Below, in pieces: positions 44,702 through 54,460 of a stretch of DNA of 64,000 nucleotides. This stretch comes from Kordia jejudonensis (GTDB lineage: Bacteria > Bacteroidota > Bacteroidia > Flavobacteriales > Flavobacteriaceae): assembly GCF_001005315.1 (NCBI RefSeq), contig NZ_LBMG01000007.1:1-64000 (forward strand), read 5' to 3'. Numbering within the stretch: the first letter of the stretch is position 1; every line of letters starts with the position of its first letter. A program made the position numbers and the translations under genes. The notes under the pieces are model-generated. The model was not told the origin of the DNA. It did not search any database and saw only the letters and a list, made by a program, of their open reading frames with translations.

Positions 44702-45301
44702 TTAAGATTTTACAAAAATTCCAAACAATTCATTTCCAGCGCGTGGTGCAATGGAATTGTATGCTTTTTCAAAGGTTTTTAGTGTAAAATACGGTTCAAA
44801 ATAACGTAGATATTCTGTTTTGCTTCCGCCAAATGGACGTTTTTCTAAATCGTCAGTTAATGGAAAATCAAACCATACACCTACCAATTTTCCATGCGCG
44901 CCAAGCAAATTAGCCATTTGTTTTGCATATTGTTTTCGTGTTGCTGGCAATGGTGGAAACGAACAAAAGAAGGTTTGTTCTAGAATTAGATCATAGATTC
45001 CTTGATGCGTAAAAAAATCATCGCATATTAAATTTTCAGCAGGAAAATCGGGATTTCGTTGTTTGAATTCTTGCAAAGGAATTTCAGAAATATCTAAAAT
45101 GTAGACATTGGTAAAACCTTGCTGAACTAAATATTCCGCTTCATAGGCGTTTCCTGCACCTGGAATTAAAATCTTAATAGTTTTGTCTGTCAATTGATCA
45201 ATATAGGTTTTCAATGGTGTTGATGGCGCACCAATATCCCAACCTGTGCGTTCGTCTTTGTACCGTTGTGACCAATATGTTTTCGTTTCGGATGAATTCA
45301 T
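44702..45301 (-). CDS. TPMT-like SAM-dependent methyltransferase
   Basis: 199 residues of the thiopurine S-methyltransferase-like family: YWSQRYKDERTGWDIGAPS at the start, SAM site KILIPGAGNAYEAEYL near 43-58, acidic ILDIS after strand 2, and the EQTFFCSFPP motif typical of the group. It methylates small thiols or halides in studied relatives, but the substrate here is unknown. It lies upstream of the MutS-like gene on the same strand with a 16-base gap, so co-transcription is likely. Confidence 0.85.
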   Translation of the reverse strand: MNSSETKTYWSQRYKDERTGWDIGAPSTPLKTYIDQLTDKTIKILIPGAGNAYEAEYLVQQGFTNVYILDISEIPLQEFKQRNPDFPAENLICDDFFTHQGIYDLILEQTFFCSFPPLPATRKQYAKQMANLLGAHGKLVGVWFDFPLTDDLEKRPFGGSKTEYLRYFEPYFTLKTFEKAYNSIAPRAGNELFGIFVKS

Positions 45302-45508
45302 TCAAATTAATTTTACGCTTAAAGTTCTAAAAAGAATTTGATTCTGCGCTTACATTAACTTTATTTTAATAGTGCTTTGCTACATGAGATGCTGAATGAT
45401 GAAATGCAAGAGATCCAACAAACATTCCCACCTTCTCGGGAACAGGCCCAAAAACAAAACGCCCTAGTATAATAATACCTATATTTACCGCTTCATATTA
45501 TAACCGTA

Positions 45509-46171
45509 ATGAGTTCTCCGTTAGCAAAAGATAAAAAAAGTTTTTTCGATAAGCTCTTGATCAAATTTCACAAGAATGCTTCCCACAGCAATCGGATTGG
45601 TATGTTGAGTGGTTTGTTTACACAAGAAATTCAAAACTTAGCTATAGAAAAAGAAACGATTTCGTTGTTAGATATTGGTTGTGGCGATATGAAAATTACG
45701 AAGGTTTTATCGGAACAAAATTCACAATTGGAAGCTACAGGAGTTGATATTTATCCAAATACCCAAAACTGGGAAAACTATGTTTCTTTTGATGGAAAAA
45801 CACTTCCGTTTGAAGATAAAAGCTTTGATATTGTATTATTTAGTGACGTTTTGCATCACGATGAAGAACACATTGATCAGTTGTTGAAAGAAGCCAAACG
45901 GGTTTCAAATTTTATCATTATTAAAGATCATTTTGAATATGGTTTTTTCTCTCGAACACTTTTACAACTCGCGGACATTGTTGGAAATTACGGATATGGC
46001 GTTTCCATTCCGAAGCGTTATTTTACTAAAAAACGTTTTCAAGAAATTCTCAAAAAACAGCAACTTACAGAAATTAAACAGTTATGTCCGGTATATTTAT
46101 ACAATCATCTTCCGCTGGTACCCTATATTTTTAAAGGGAAATATCAGTTTGTGAGTGTGATTAAAACTTAA
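45509..46171 (+). CDS. class I SAM-dependent methyltransferase
   Basis: 220 residues. SAM motif SLLDIGCGDMKITKVL, motif II TGVDIYPN, and Methyltransf_11-type FDIVLFSDVLHHDEEHIDQLLKEAKRV. The C-terminus has extra hydrophobic helices (FFSRTLLQLADIVGNYGYGV, HLPLVPYIF), suggesting a lipid or membrane-proximal substrate. Divergent from the TPMT-like gene and convergent with the glycosyltransferase. Substrate cannot be named. Confidence 0.82.
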   Translation: MSSPLAKDKKSFFDKLLIKFHKNASHSNRIGMLSGLFTQEIQNLAIEKETISLLDIGCGDMKITKVLSEQNSQLEATGVDIYPNTQNWENYVSFDGKTLPFEDKSFDIVLFSDVLHHDEEHIDQLLKEAKRVSNFIIIKDHFEYGFFSRTLLQLADIVGNYGYGVSIPKRYFTKKRFQEILKKQQLTEIKQLCPVYLYNHLPLVPYIFKGKYQFVSVIKT

Positions 46172-46207
46172 TGCGTTAGGTTGTTAATTTCACAAAGTTG
46201 TCAATGG

Positions 46208-46227
46208 ATTCCTTCCTGCGAAGGAAT
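46208..46227. terminator. hairpin between convergent genes
   Basis: ATTCCTTC / GAAGGAAT stem with CTGC loop, in the 63 bases between two convergent genes. No clear T-run, so it may instead be a dispersed repeat. Confidence 0.4.
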
Positions 46228-46234
46228 GATAGAT

Positions 46235-47404
46235 TTACGCTTTCTTTTTTGGTGCAATATTTCGCTTTAAGCCTAAAATACTAAAGAAAAAACTAAAGAG
46301 TATAATTTGCAATCCTAGCATGACTGTAAATACTGCTGGAACTACGATACGCAAGGTTTCAGCAGGCTTTAAATCGCTAAAACTTGTCGCTTTCCAATCT
46401 AACAATCCGTTTATACTTAGATAAATTCCTAAAGCAAGTATTAGAAAACCCGCAATGAGTCCTTTTTCTAAGTTGAAGTACTTGAAAAGGTTGTCATATC
46501 GATCACTTTTGGGTAATAATCCGTTTTCTACGGCAAAGATTTTGGTTAATGCATAAAATGCCAAAAATTGAAATCCGACCACAACTGAACTTGCTGTGTA
46601 TAAAAGTGTGTGCACATCAAAAACGATTCCTGCAAACGTAATTGGCTGTATAATTAAGATGGTTGATAAGATCGTTCCGACAAGAATCATCACGATTGCT
46701 GGATACAAAAACAACCATCGTGGACTGTACAAAAGTAAGAAACGTAAGTGTCGCCAACCATCGCGCCACGTGTTCAAATGTGGCGGACGCGAACGTCCAT
46801 CAGGATGTAAAATAGTTGGAACTTCTGCAATGGAAAGTCCATTGAGCTTCGATTTTACAATCATTTCGGAAGCAAATTCCATTCCTGTGGTGTTCAAGTT
46901 CATTCTAGCGAAAGCTTCTTTTGAAAAACCACGCAATCCACAATGAAAATCACCAATTTTGATATTAAAAAATAGGCGTCCAATAAAGGATAATACTGGG
47001 TTTCCTAAATATTTATGCAAAAACGGCATGGCTCCTTTTTTGATGCCGCCTTTGAAACGATTTCCCATGACCAAGTCGTTTCCTTCGCGCAATTTTTCTA
47101 AAAATGGTTGCAAGGCTTCAAAGTCATAACTATCATCTGCATCGCCCATAATTACATATGTGCCTAACGCAGCATTGATGCCGCCTCGCAATGCACTTCC
47201 GTATCCTTTTTCGGCTACAGGAATCACACGTGCTTGCAACTTTTCGGCAATGGCTTGCGAACCGTCTGTACTGCCATTATCAGCCACAACCACTTCTCCA
47301 TGCACTTCGTATTTCTTGAAAAAAGATTGTGCTTTTTGAATACAGATTGCTAAGGTTTCCGCTTCATTAAGACATGGCATCACGATTGATAATTCAGGAC
47401 TCAT
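46235..47404 (-). CDS. family 2 glycosyltransferase with C-terminal membrane domain
   Basis: 389 residues. GT-A domain (about 1-225) with SIVMPCLNEAETL, VVADNGSTDGS and the metal-binding GDADDSYDF, resembling polyprenyl-phosphate sugar synthases. Four hydrophobic segments (about 230-385) anchor it in the membrane. It probably transfers a sugar to a lipid carrier for cell-surface glycan. Its start overlaps the preceding membrane-protein gene by 11 bases. The pair forms an operon. Confidence 0.87.
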   Translation of the reverse strand: MSPELSIVMPCLNEAETLAICIQKAQSFFKKYEVHGEVVVADNGSTDGSQAIAEKLQARVIPVAEKGYGSALRGGINAALGTYVIMGDADDSYDFEALQPFLEKLREGNDLVMGNRFKGGIKKGAMPFLHKYLGNPVLSFIGRLFFNIKIGDFHCGLRGFSKEAFARMNLNTTGMEFASEMIVKSKLNGLSIAEVPTILHPDGRSRPPHLNTWRDGWRHLRFLLLYSPRWLFLYPAIVMILVGTILSTILIIQPITFAGIVFDVHTLLYTASSVVVGFQFLAFYALTKIFAVENGLLPKSDRYDNLFKYFNLEKGLIAGFLILALGIYLSINGLLDWKATSFSDLKPAETLRIVVPAVFTVMLGLQIILFSFFFSILGLKRNIAPKKKA

Positions 47405-48671
47405 ATATTTTTTTGTTAAGCGAATTTAGTAAAATAAAAATGGTTAGAAACAGAACCCAATCATTATAAAAGGTAAATCGGACAATAGCGTGCATTCCAA
47501 CAGAAACCAGCACCAAATTACCAATGAAAAGCATGGATAGTAACAATAATATTTTATAAATTTTTGTATTGTATTTTAGAATTCCAATTATGCTGCTGAG
47601 CAAAATGATAAGGTATAAGAATACGAATTTGATGCCGCCAAAACCAAAAATGAGATTTCCGATATAGAGTTTTGTCCATTCCGAAAAGTTGTCTAAAATT
47701 AACGGTGTTGACATGCTTTTGGTCATTTTTTCAAGCGCAATGTATTTTTCATCTTCCGAAAGTGATGGATCTAAAACCGCATTTCCATTTTTGAAAATTG
47801 GTCCCATGGTAATGTTTGCAAATTCGTTTATATACACCTCAGTTTTACTATGCGTATTTCTTTCTAAGTGATGAATGTTTAAGTGTGCTTTTGCCAAATC
47901 TTGATATGTATTTTGGAAAAATTGCTTTTCTGCTGCATCACCAAAAATTGCTTCATCTTCTGCATTAGACACATAAAAAGCTGCCGTAATAATGTTCATT
48001 CCTGTCCACGGCGTACTTACAAAATGATTGTGTACTATTTTGTGATAGGTTCTATCTACAAGTGATGTTGCAATGGGCAAACAGCATATAAGGATGATGA
48101 TTAATCGGTATGTTTTCCATTGTTTTTCTTTGAAGTTTATCCAAAAAATCATCACTAATGCAACTGGAATTAGGTAAATAAATTGGTAACGTGTAATGAG
48201 CAACAAACTTAAAATTGGCAACGCGTAATAGAGTTCTTTTTTGTTTTTTGAGATGAAAAACGCAATGAAATTACCGACCACAATTAGGTATAAAGCGTAT
48301 GAAATTGCTTCCGTAAGGATATTATTTGCCACATGAATACCAAAAACAAACGGCAATAATAAAGCAAACGAAAGGCAACAACAATAGAACTCATTTAGCA
48401 ATTGTACACTTCGTATTTTTTGAATAAAAAAGTAAATGGAGAAACAACCAATTACGGTTTGTATGAAACATACAGCGGTTTCAAAATTACTTCCAAAAAT
48501 TGATTCAATAAGTTTTAAAAATATTGGATATCCAGGCGTACGATTGATCATCATATTGAGATATCCTGTGGAATCTGGAAAGGAATTTACAGGTCTGCGA
48601 AGTATCCATATAAAAGCAATTAGGAATAGTATTCCCATAAAAATATTGCCCTGTTTTTTACTAAGTTTCAC
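47394..48671 (-). CDS. polytopic membrane protein, possible GT-C glycosyltransferase
   Basis: 425 residues with about ten hydrophobic segments. A loop after the first segment (RRPVNSFPDSTGYLNMMINRTPGYP) places an acidic DS pair where GT-C enzymes have their catalytic Asp. Together with the downstream polyprenyl-sugar synthase this suggests use of a lipid-linked sugar. No family signature strong enough to be sure. Overlaps the downstream gene by 11 bases. Confidence 0.65.
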   Translation of the reverse strand: MKLSKKQGNIFMGILFLIAFIWILRRPVNSFPDSTGYLNMMINRTPGYPIFLKLIESIFGSNFETAVCFIQTVIGCFSIYFFIQKIRSVQLLNEFYCCCLSFALLLPFVFGIHVANNILTEAISYALYLIVVGNFIAFFISKNKKELYYALPILSLLLITRYQFIYLIPVALVMIFWINFKEKQWKTYRLIIILICCLPIATSLVDRTYHKIVHNHFVSTPWTGMNIITAAFYVSNAEDEAIFGDAAEKQFFQNTYQDLAKAHLNIHHLERNTHSKTEVYINEFANITMGPIFKNGNAVLDPSLSEDEKYIALEKMTKSMSTPLILDNFSEWTKLYIGNLIFGFGGIKFVFLYLIILLSSIIGILKYNTKIYKILLLLSMLFIGNLVLVSVGMHAIVRFTFYNDWVLFLTIFILLNSLNKKIYES

Positions 48672-48766
48672 GGATTCCTTTTTTGTAAAAGTATGTATAT
48701 ATTTTTAGATTTTTCGGAATGAACTTGTGAATATCTCAACTCCGCTTCATCTGCCTCTTTTCCTTT

Positions 48767-49855
48767 TTATTTAACAAGTTCGATTTGCGTCATTTTTTGA
48801 TAGATTTTTTTACCGAGTTTTGCTGCGCCAGCTTCCGTCATATGATAATAATCGTAAAAATCTTCTGGTTGCCAATCGTCCTCACTCGAAATATCAATAA
48901 CAGGAAAATCGCTTGCCGCTTCTTTGATGGCATCGTTTAGTTTGGTCAGTAGTTTGTAATATCCAACACCATTGTACGCGTATTTTTCTTCTATATAATT
49001 GATATTTTCCACACCGAAAACTTCGCCATTTTCAATTTTGTATAAAAACGTAGGTTGTGTAATGAAAATAGGAATCGCGCGCATTTTTTTTGAATATGCA
49101 ATCAATTGCTGTACACGTACTTTGAATGCTTTCAAGTTTTTTTCATCATATAATGCTAGCAATGTGGAGTCTAGCACTTCTTCTTGCGTGTATTTCGTAG
49201 CTGAAAAATCTACTTTAAAATGTCCAACCTTTACTTTTTGTGCCTTTCGGATGCCTTTTAGTTTTCGGTACACATTGTACAAAACCGATTTGTCTTTGAT
49301 GGTATTTTTGAGTCCTGCATGCTCGTATTGTTGAATGGCATCGTACTTGGCATCGCTACTGACTTTGTAAAAATCGTTGATTCCGACGTAGAAGAAAATC
49401 ATTTCGGGTTGTAGTTTTTCGATGTTGGAAAACCACAATTCGAAACTTTTTAGATGTCCGTAAGTTGATTGTCCGTCCACACCTGCATTGGAAACCAACC
49501 AAGTTTCTTTTTCTTGGGAAAGTGCTCTTTCGAGTGCTTCTTGCCATGTTTTGGCATCGTCAATATAGCGCTGATCGGTTGTGCTTCCGCCAACGGTAAG
49601 AATGTCTATTTTAGAAGGTTCATTAAAGGTTGAAATACCGCGCAAACCATATGAATCTCTAGTATATGTAATGGTTGGCTGATCGGTTTCATACAAATGA
49701 TTTACCGTATACTCCAACTTCACATCACGCAAAATGCCAATATTACTCAATTGATTGTTTGCATTGAACCAACCACCAAAGATGAGTTCAATAAGCAACA
49801 GTCCTATCAAAAGAATGGACAAGTTTATTAGGATGATTTTTAGTTTTTTGGGCAT
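48767..49855 (-). CDS. SGNH/GDSL hydrolase family protein
   Basis: 362 residues, one N-terminal membrane segment (about 6-27) and an extracytoplasmic SGNH domain. Block I TVGGSTTDQ puts the nucleophile Ser at 91, NAGVDGQSTYGH gives block II, FFYVGINDFY block III (Asn), and DYYHMTEAGAAKLG the block V His. Such enzymes deacylate or acylate glycans and lipids. It lies 95 bases upstream of the membrane protein/glycosyltransferase pair on the same strand. A TTG-N19-TATTTTCG promoter-like pair (49863-49893) ends almost at its start codon. Confidence 0.85.
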   Translation of the reverse strand: MPKKLKIILINLSILLIGLLLIELIFGGWFNANNQLSNIGILRDVKLEYTVNHLYETDQPTITYTRDSYGLRGISTFNEPSKIDILTVGGSTTDQRYIDDAKTWQEALERALSQEKETWLVSNAGVDGQSTYGHLKSFELWFSNIEKLQPEMIFFYVGINDFYKVSSDAKYDAIQQYEHAGLKNTIKDKSVLYNVYRKLKGIRKAQKVKVGHFKVDFSATKYTQEEVLDSTLLALYDEKNLKAFKVRVQQLIAYSKKMRAIPIFITQPTFLYKIENGEVFGVENINYIEEKYAYNGVGYYKLLTKLNDAIKEAASDFPVIDISSEDDWQPEDFYDYYHMTEAGAAKLGKKIYQKMTQIELVK

Positions 49856-49973
49856 TACAAGACGAAAATAGCATTTTATGTGCTAAAGTCAATTGATTGC
49901 ATTCCATTTATGTAATATTTGCCCGATTGAATTGCTGAATTAGGTTTGGGATACCAATTTTGTGAAGAAGTTT

Positions 49974-50813
49974 TCAATTTAATTTATCAGGATTTTTTCC
50001 GAGTTTTTTTGTTTCAGAATTCACTCTTCTTTCCAATTTTTTAATGTCTTCTTCGGCAGGTAAATCCTCTGGTTTTATTCCTCTTTTTAGTAAAATATTT
50101 CTAACACCTCGATTATTCGTTATATGTTCAGCTGAAATTTGCCTTTCTGTTGAAAGACCTTTTTCCTTCGTGTTAAAAACCGTTATTTCCGTAGCAAAAT
50201 CCTTTGCTTTGATTGTTATAGTGGGAAGATAATCTGCTAAAGCCCGTCCTTTGGGAACTCCAAGCTTCGTTTTCATTTGTTTTGTGGTTATTCCGAATAA
50301 TGCTTGGTCTCCTTTACTTCTTATAAGTCCAAAATTCTTATCATTTCCAGTTTGCTCGTATATTAATTCTGAAAGTTCTTTTTCTGACAGTGTAAGTTTT
50401 TGACGAGCTTGTAATCTCTCCCAATCTTTTATTCTTTTTTCAATTTCCTCAAATTTCCGAGTCTGTATAGCAAAATAATTTTGAGCGAAGGCTATTTGTT
50501 CTTTTCTAGGATCTCCATTCTGAGCTATCAAATAACAAGCATATCTTGTTAACATTAAATCTTCAATTTCTCTTTCACTACCTGAGCCCAGTTTTACCAT
50601 TTTGTTAACGTCAACAAAATGGTCTAAAACATCATTTCCTGTAGCTTCACACGAGATTTTAGCCTTGATAATTACTTTTTGAAAATTTCGCCACTCAGTA
50701 TATCCCAGTAATTGCTGAATATCTCTAGCAAACCAAAATTCTATTCCATTGTTTGTGGTCTGAGAGTGATCTTCAAAATTGTTTGATAATGATTTTATTA
50801 TTTCAGATTTCAT
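49974..50813 (-). CDS. dinD: DinD-like protein (DNA damage-inducible protein D)
   Basis: 279 residues. BRO-N/DinD pattern: GIEFWFARDIQQLLGYTEWRNFQKVI, SEREIEDLMLTRYACYLIAQNGDPRKEQIAFAQNYFA, and a basic C-terminus (KKLERRVNSETKKLG). E. coli DinD inhibits RecA-driven strand exchange, but whether this holds here is unknown. No LexA box is recognisable upstream. DinD genes are often mobile or in accessory places. It is flanked by unrelated genes with 118- and 56-base gaps. Confidence 0.85.
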   Translation of the reverse strand: MKSEIIKSLSNNFEDHSQTTNNGIEFWFARDIQQLLGYTEWRNFQKVIIKAKISCEATGNDVLDHFVDVNKMVKLGSGSEREIEDLMLTRYACYLIAQNGDPRKEQIAFAQNYFAIQTRKFEEIEKRIKDWERLQARQKLTLSEKELSELIYEQTGNDKNFGLIRSKGDQALFGITTKQMKTKLGVPKGRALADYLPTITIKAKDFATEITVFNTKEKGLSTERQISAEHITNNRGVRNILLKRGIKPEDLPAEEDIKKLERRVNSETKKLGKNPDKLN

Positions 50814-50869
50814 ATTATAAAAATACTATTTTATCGCATAGATTGATACTAAAATAAAGGAAAATCAAA

Positions 50870-51643
50870 TTACCAATTCATCCAAGCTTTGAAATCACTC
50901 GTTTTTTGTCGGCTCACAATAAATTCCTGATCGCGCTCTTTTAAAATTGAAAGTTTTACACGATGATTGAAGTATGGATTTATTTTTTGAATGGCTTTTT
51001 TGGCAACAATTTGTCCACGATTTATTTTGTAAAATTGTTCTTGATCTAAGGAATTGAACAACTGATCAATAGTTTCATCAATAATGTAACGCTTACTTTC
51101 CGTGACGCCAAACGTAATGCTATCTTCCGAATACACGTATAATAAATCTTCAATTTTTATTTGCACAAAACCTGTGCCTTCTTTGACTAATAAACCGCTT
51201 CGTTTTTTAGTGTTTTTTTGCTCGGTTTGTGTTTGAATACTGCTAAGCAACTGTTTTAAAACGTCTGTATGAATGTGTTCAGGTTGCGTTGATTTTGAAA
51301 ATTTATCCAATGCTTTTTGTACATCTTCTTGCTGAATTGGTTTCAATAAGTAATCTACACTGTTTACTTTAAAAGCCTGAATGGCATATTGATCAAATGC
51401 AGTCGTAAAAATAATGGGCGCTTCTACCTCAACATTTTGAAATATTTCAAAGCTTAAACCATCTGCCAATTGAATATCCATAAATACCAAATTGGGCATT
51501 TCGTTGGTTTGAAACCACGTAACAGCATCTTCAACCGTATCAATAATATCGAGCAAATTGTAGTCAAAAGCACATTTTTTCAACATGTTTTGTAACTGAT
51601 TTGCTGCGCGAAATTCGTCTTCTATAATTAAAACATGTATCAT
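50870..51643 (-). CDS. LytTR-family response regulator
   Basis: 257 residues. Receiver domain with acidic pocket EDE at 8-10, phospho-acceptor Asp 56 (VFMDIQLADG), Thr near 80 and Lys 101 (LLKPI). LytTR DNA-binding domain from about 150 (LLVKEGTGFVQIKIEDLLYVYSED, FYKINRGQIVAKKAI). Its start overlaps the histidine kinase by 4 bases. Together they form a complete two-component system. Targets unknown. Confidence 0.93.
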   Translation of the reverse strand: MIHVLIIEDEFRAANQLQNMLKKCAFDYNLLDIIDTVEDAVTWFQTNEMPNLVFMDIQLADGLSFEIFQNVEVEAPIIFTTAFDQYAIQAFKVNSVDYLLKPIQQEDVQKALDKFSKSTQPEHIHTDVLKQLLSSIQTQTEQKNTKKRSGLLVKEGTGFVQIKIEDLLYVYSEDSITFGVTESKRYIIDETIDQLFNSLDQEQFYKINRGQIVAKKAIQKINPYFNHRVKLSILKERDQEFIVSRQKTSDFKAWMNW

Positions 51644-52704
51644 GATGTAATAGTGTCTGAAGGTGTTAGTAAAGGAATAGAAACGGTAAATTCTGTTCCG
51701 CTATTTTCAATTTTTGGCACTTTATTGGTAATTAACGCATGCCGTTTTTCAATGTTGATCAATCCTAATTTTGTTGATGGTAATTGTGTTGATTTTGCTT
51801 GAATTTTATTCGTCACAACCACATAATCGTCTTGTATTTTTACATGAATTGTCAATGGTTTTGATCGTGAAATGACATTGTGTTTGATGGCATTTTCAAG
51901 CAATAATTGCAAACTCATTGGTACAATCATGCGATCTAAATCTGTTTCAGGAATATTCCAATGTAGCTTCAAGTTATCGCCAAAACGTTCGGTTTGAATG
52001 TGAATGTATGCACGCGCAAATTTGAGTTCGTCACGCAACGGAATTATGTTTGCATCGCCAGAATCTAAGATAAATCGGTATACATCTGACAGTTTATCTA
52101 CAAACTGCTTGGCATCATCTTTTGAGTTTTGATCAATGATATCGCGCAATGTATTTAAACTGTTAAAGAAAAAATGCGGTTGTGCCTGATTTCGCAAAGC
52201 GTCTAATTGTGCTAAAACGACCACTTGTTTGGCTTGTTCTTCTTGTCGGATAGATTTTTTGAGTTGAATGTAAAAATATATTGCTTCGTAAATCGCCATG
52301 ACCATCACACTAATAATAATGATTGGCAATAATACACGATACCGTTCTGAGAAATAGTACGTTTGATCAAAAATATATCCTACAATCGTACCGCCAAGCG
52401 CATCAATAAGCGTGACCGAAATAATGATGGAAATAAATAGTAAGAAGGCTCTTTTACCAACATCTTCAACATTTGGAAACTTTTTTCGCAAGAAAATAAA
52501 GTTCGTCCGCATCACAAACCAATTTGTAATGGAAAACATAAGTGAAACGCTCCAATTAATGATAGCATCTCCAAACGAATAACGCATAAACGAATTGCTG
52601 AATAAATAATCGGTCACAAAACTCAATACGATGATTCCGATAATGACGAACCAAAGATCGTTGAATCCTATATATTGTAAGCGTTTTTGTTTGTTGAATA
52701 ACAT
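51640..52704 (-). CDS. LytS-type sensor histidine kinase
   Basis: 354 residues. Four hydrophobic segments in the first 145 residues, then a short coiled coil and the His_kinase domain with QAQPHFFFNSLNTLRDII (His 177). The HATPase part has LLLENAIKHNV (Asn 271) and GLINIEKRHALI. No extracytoplasmic sensor domain, so sensing is likely in the membrane. Stop overlaps the response regulator start (ATGA). Confidence 0.92.
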   Translation of the reverse strand: MLFNKQKRLQYIGFNDLWFVIIGIIVLSFVTDYLFSNSFMRYSFGDAIINWSVSLMFSITNWFVMRTNFIFLRKKFPNVEDVGKRAFLLFISIIISVTLIDALGGTIVGYIFDQTYYFSERYRVLLPIIIISVMVMAIYEAIYFYIQLKKSIRQEEQAKQVVVLAQLDALRNQAQPHFFFNSLNTLRDIIDQNSKDDAKQFVDKLSDVYRFILDSGDANIIPLRDELKFARAYIHIQTERFGDNLKLHWNIPETDLDRMIVPMSLQLLLENAIKHNVISRSKPLTIHVKIQDDYVVVTNKIQAKSTQLPSTKLGLINIEKRHALITNKVPKIENSGTEFTVSIPLLTPSDTITS

Positions 52705-52815
52705 TGTGTTTCTATAATTTAATTACTTTTTGTTAACTAATTCATTTTAAAATTACATTAGTTTATCCGTTAGTCACAGTAAAGTCAATATTCTTAATTT
52801 TAAAAGCGCAGCAGT

Positions 52816-53616
52816 CTAAAATCTAATTAACGGAATTCCTTGTTTTGCTTGATAGAACATGTAGGTTATCCAAGCAGAATAGGCTAATCCGAAGATTAGG
52901 GTTGCAATCACTTTAGTTGTGGTGGATGTTTTCCATTTTTTAGAAAGTACCATTGCGAATAACGGAATTATTTGTATACCATGCAATCCGAAGAAATGTG
53001 CAATGCGTAAATCGCCCGCAACCGTACTCCAATTTACAAGTGGCAATCCTTCGCCTCCATCTGCGATACCGACATTGTGTGCCATTTGGCTAATCATTTG
53101 TCCGCCAACCCAACTTCCGACAATCATTACAATCCAACCCATAAAAATGGCAACTTGTACAGGTTTTGCGACTTTCATTTTTAATCGAGCAGCGTCAAAA
53201 GCGAATAAAATCATGAGTAATACGTTGATTCCTATTAAAATTCCCATGGCTGCGAATAACATTCCGTCAAATAAAGAATCTTGATTGTAATGAGAACGTA
53301 CACCGCGTGTTGCTTGGTAAAATATGATGCCCACTTCAAGTAAAAGTGTCCATGAAACAATGTTGTTGAGAATGTTTTTCTTTCGTGTGGAATATGGATA
53401 TTTGGTCATTAAAAAACCAACAGTAAAGATGTAAATAGCGCCTGAAATGCAGAATTTTAAAGGTTTTACCCAAACATTTACGCCCATTAAGGTTCTATCG
53501 TCTATGAACAATCCGCCAATACAAACCAATCCACCAAGAACATGAATTAGTACAATTGTAAATAATATAGGACTTGCTTTTTTTACGGTACGAATACAAT
53601 TTTTTAGAAAATTCAT
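52816..53616 (-). CDS. integral membrane protein of unknown function (paired with ABA4-like gene)
   Basis: 266 residues with about seven hydrophobic segments. Recurrent features are HVLGGLVCIGGLFIDD near the start and HFFGLHGIQIIPLFA in the C-terminal part, with conserved-looking His and Gly residues in membrane segments. No family I can name. Start is 2 bases after the ABA4-like stop, so the two are co-transcribed and probably act together in the membrane. Confidence 0.72.
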   Translation of the reverse strand: MNFLKNCIRTVKKASPILFTIVLIHVLGGLVCIGGLFIDDRTLMGVNVWVKPLKFCISGAIYIFTVGFLMTKYPYSTRKKNILNNIVSWTLLLEVGIIFYQATRGVRSHYNQDSLFDGMLFAAMGILIGINVLLMILFAFDAARLKMKVAKPVQVAIFMGWIVMIVGSWVGGQMISQMAHNVGIADGGEGLPLVNWSTVAGDLRIAHFFGLHGIQIIPLFAMVLSKKWKTSTTTKVIATLIFGLAYSAWITYMFYQAKQGIPLIRF

Positions 53617-53618
53617 AA

Positions 53619-54041
53619 CTAGGCTTTTTTAAGTTTAATAGCTCTCATAATCATAAAAAGTAAAAATCCGACCGGTCCTAACATGAAACTTGATAGTAAA
53701 CAAGGTATGATTAGTAAATGATGAATTTTTATGGTTTTATTTTGATTCAAAATCCACATTCCGACTAGTAGATCGAATGCTAAATAGTGAATCCAACCTG
53801 CTAATACTGCATGTTCTTCGGTAAATAATGCCATGACTGATTGTAGACTTCCAAAGTCCATTCCGCCACCAATTTGCATGGCTTGAATGATATAAATTAC
53901 ATAGATAATGGATAGTAGTATTGGAATAATTTTATAATCGATAAAAAATCGAGTTACCTTCCATTTTGGTAGAAATACCATTAAAATCCACATGGGCATG
54001 GCGAGCATTCCGACAATTTTGAAAACTTCTGCTGGTGTCAT
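53619..54041 (-). CDS. ABA4-like family membrane protein (DUF4281)
   Basis: 140 residues, four hydrophobic segments, with the DUF4281 signature EEHAVLAGWIHYLAFDLLVGMWI and a closing MLGPVGFLLFMIMR. Plant ABA4 is needed for neoxanthin formation, and the bacterial members are of unknown activity, with a link to carotenoid pigments only conjectural. First gene of a two-gene unit. Confidence 0.87.
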   Translation of the reverse strand: MTPAEVFKIVGMLAMPMWILMVFLPKWKVTRFFIDYKIIPILLSIIYVIYIIQAMQIGGGMDFGSLQSVMALFTEEHAVLAGWIHYLAFDLLVGMWILNQNKTIKIHHLLIIPCLLSSFMLGPVGFLLFMIMRAIKLKKA

Positions 54042-54460
54042 AATTGATTGATTTTTAAAGTTCGTTTTTTGATTGATGCTTCAAATATGTGCCGTTTTAA
54101 AAAAAAATAAAATTGTTTTTTGTTGAAGTGTCGTAAAAAGGTATTGAATTGTAAGTTCCCTATAAATCACTAGTAAAAATTCATCACTTATGCCCATTGC
54201 TGGTATTGAACGCAAGTAATAACTTAGCCACAAATAATTCTCAATCAATAAGAAAGTAAAGAAATAGTTGAAATTTTAAATAGTGAGGAAACCCATAAGG
54301 ATAGCTGAATTCTTATGATTTATTTTGACACTGTAAAGTAATTAATATTTTTTTGGTTGAATTCTTACGTCATGAAAAAGATATTGAGTACTTTTATTTT
54401 GTTAAAATTTTAACATTTGCTTACGCAAAAAAATATGTCGTATAAATAGATCGCCTTTTT
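54042..54460. other. intergenic region with no gene seen
   Basis: 419 AT-rich bases between two divergent transcription units, so it should hold promoters for both. Near matches to the -7 box exist on each strand (ATATTTG on the minus strand near 54080, AACATTTG at 54414-54421), each with a mismatch. No ORF, RNA or repeat could be supported. Confidence 0.6.
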
